From positions 1-47,901 of the forward strand of contig WYBT01000018.1 in NCBI GenBank assembly GCA_011525785.1: DNA of 47,901 bases, written 5' to 3'. The notes below the pieces were generated by a model. The model saw only the letters and a list, made by a program, of their open reading frames with translations. It did no database searches and had not been told where the DNA came from. Within the stretch, counting starts at the first letter, position 1, and each line of letters starts with the position of its first letter. Of the stretch, positions 46,717-47,901 are shown piece by piece. This stretch comes from Planctomycetaceae bacterium. Its GTDB lineage: Bacteria > Planctomycetota > UBA1135 > GCA-002686595. The translations under genes and the position numbers were made by a program.

Positions 46717-47901
46717 CGGATAGGAATTCCAAGCCGATGGCTTCGGTCGGAGACGACCGTCGTCGACCGCGAAAGGGAGGTTCGCCGCGGCTGTCGGATC
46801 CGTCAAGCCGCGACCAGAGCCGAGATCGGGCTCCTTTGGCGGTCTGGCGAGCCGTGCGAGGCCCGCAGGGGCGGTGGTGCGGGCGCCTCGGATACGGCTG
46901 GGCCAACTCGCCGGCGCGGGTCGTGGGCGAGAGGCGTGCTCGGCGGGCAAGGGTCGCCGCCTCAGGCGAAGTCGAACTGTTCGCGTGAGCGAGCTGGCGC
47001 GAGCAGTGGCGGCTCGGTGGGCAGTCCGAGGTGCGCGAGGATCTTGCGCACGAAGAGTGGGTCTGTGAGCTGCGCGATGAGGCGGCGTGGGCCGCCGCGG
47101 TGCGGGCAGGTCAGCACGTCGACGGCGAAGACTCGGCGCAGGAGCTCCGCCCAGGTTGAGCGCGATGAGTGCGAGCGGGTGGCAGCACCGGGCGCGGGCG
47201 ATGCGCCGGATCCGAGCGTGCCGCGGGAGGTCGCGGTGGGAGGGCGCGCAGCGGAGTCGAGTGCGCGCTTGGGCACGACGAGGTCGCGCCAGGCGGAGGC
47301 CGGCGCGAGGACACCGTGGTAGGTGAGCTGATGGGCGCGTGGGGGTGGCACGAGTGCGGCGAGGCGCTCGATGAAGGTGGGCGGATCGAAGGAGACGGCC
47401 GACGTGCCGTCGCGCCAATGCCGTTTGAGGCCGTAGATGACTCGGCCGTCGGGGGAGAGCACGAGACGCTGCGTCGCGATGGGCGGTCGAGTCACGTAGC
47501 GGCACAGATGCTCGAGCCGCTCGAGCTCGCCGGCGGGCACGAGCACCTTGGCGTGCAAGGAGAAGCCGTCGATGTCTGCGCACAGCGATCCGGGCAGCGG
47601 CGGCGGACGCAGCGAGTGGCGCTGGCCCAGGCGCGCGATGGGCCGCGAGGATTCCGGCGCGAGCGCGGCGCCGCCTTGGATCGACGCGGCGCACAGTTGG
47701 TCGAAGAGCGGAGCGTCGTGCTCGGCCGGCTCGTCAGCGTCGGCCGGCGTGTGCGCGCGGGACAGACGACCCTCGCGCTCGAGGTAGCGCGTGATGCGCC
47801 GGGCGAGCTGCTCGACCAGCTCGGCGACGTCGGCATCGGTGAGCGGCGCGCTCGGCTGGAAACTCGGTGCGAGGCGCTCGCTCGGGGAGGCGAAGGCGCA
47901 G
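46716..47901 (-). mobile_element. IS91-like element, 3' end and transposase, running off the window
   Basis: The element's 3' terminus lies at 46716 (gcggatagga...). About 246 bp of end sequence precede the transposase stop codon, and the gene remains open to the window edge. The first ~279 bp are repeated at 44611-44893. IS91-family elements move by rolling-circle replication and can carry flanking DNA when termination fails. Confidence 0.85.
46962..47901 (-). CDS. IS91-family Y2 transposase (5' end outside the window)
   Basis: This gives 312 visible residues without a stop to the window edge; the N-terminal zinc-binding part lies outside. Visible blocks include LTDADVAELVEQLARRITRY, FDQLCAASIQG, CADIDGFSLHAKVLVPAGEL, then ERLEHLCRYVTRPPIATQRL, YGLKRHWRDGTSAVSFDPPT, and LTYHGVLAPASAWR with a conserved catalytic-region Tyr. 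The C-terminus ends ILAHLGLPTEPP ... SREQFDFA. These match the Y2_Tnp/IS91 family of HUH-type single-strand nucleases. One oddity is TCPHRGGPRRLIAQL, where most relatives have CPxCGG, so a zinc-ligand Cys appears to be lost. It cuts and joins single-stranded ends during rolling-circle transposition. Confidence 0.9.
   Translation of the reverse strand, partial: CAFASPSERLAPSFQPSAPLTDADVAELVEQLARRITRYLEREGRLSRAHTPADADEPAEHDAPLFDQLCAASIQGGAALAPESSRPIARLGQRHSLRPPPLPGSLCADIDGFSLHAKVLVPAGELERLEHLCRYVTRPPIATQRLVLSPDGRVIYGLKRHWRDGTSAVSFDPPTFIERLAALVPPPRAHQLTYHGVLAPASAWRDLVVPKRALDSAARPPTATSRGTLGSGASPAPGAATRSHSSRSTWAELLRRVFAVDVLTCPHRGGPRRLIAQLTDPLFVRKILAHLGLPTEPPLLAPARSREQFDFA

Overview
This is a very GC-rich bacterial chromosomal window, mostly densely coding. 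It probably comes from a planctomycete. That assignment is inferred from long secreted repeat proteins (P-domains, delta-60 repeats, FG-GAP and kelch-like propellers), a CotH/lamin-tail/dockerin protein, carboxypeptidase-regulatory-like repeats and small ECF-type sigma factors. No rRNA, tRNA or CRISPR array was recognised. Six secreted proteins end in the same cysteine-bearing C-terminal domain of about 135-145 residues, which looks lineage-specific.

Layout. 1-10 kb: minus-strand secreted proteins, ribonuclease III and 6-phosphogluconolactonase, with three tandem 30-bp hairpin repeats near 2 kb and an aldehyde dehydrogenase remnant near 9.5 kb. 10-16 kb: a membrane-anchored Ig-like repeat protein (+) and a delta-60 repeat protein (-). 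16-22.4 kb: the most unusual region. A complete zwf (glucose-6-phosphate dehydrogenase) is followed by a compact two-gene operon, a PHP-domain/SMC-like ATPase of the TrlF type and an AlbA_2/HATPase protein. This is followed by a second copy of the last 471 bp of zwf. The operon is therefore bracketed by direct repeats of the zwf 3' end, about 98% identical, with homology beginning at the stop codon. This looks like a defence-type module inserted into zwf that carried a replacement 3' end. 22.4-24.5 kb: a transaldolase/6-phosphogluconate dehydrogenase fusion upstream of zwf. Together with pgl at 5.7-6.4 kb it supplies the oxidative pentose-phosphate pathway.

24.5-28.4 kb is a gene graveyard around an intact nhaA: remnants of a GH94 glycoside phosphorylase-like gene and a P-type ATPase, and a frameshifted coiled-coil lipoprotein gene. 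28.5-32.4 kb (+): a DnaJ/CbpA-type co-chaperone with its CbpM-like modulator, an SbtA-type bicarbonate transporter and a membrane-anchored SGNH hydrolase. A 204-bp palindromic MITE-like element sits at the stop codon of the hydrolase gene. 32.7-42.2 kb (+): FG-GAP protein, amidotransferase-fold protein, CotH/LTD/dockerin protein, ferritin-like/VIT1 transporter and an S15-type hydrolase.

42.4-47.9 kb is accessory DNA: a small sigma factor beside an unknown secreted protein, a decayed second sigma fragment, an IS21 istA fragment cut by an IS91-like end, and three small unknown genes. Those three lie between two directly repeated IS91-like 3' ends, the second belonging to an IS91-family transposase that runs off the window. 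They are arranged like cargo of a rolling-circle transposon.
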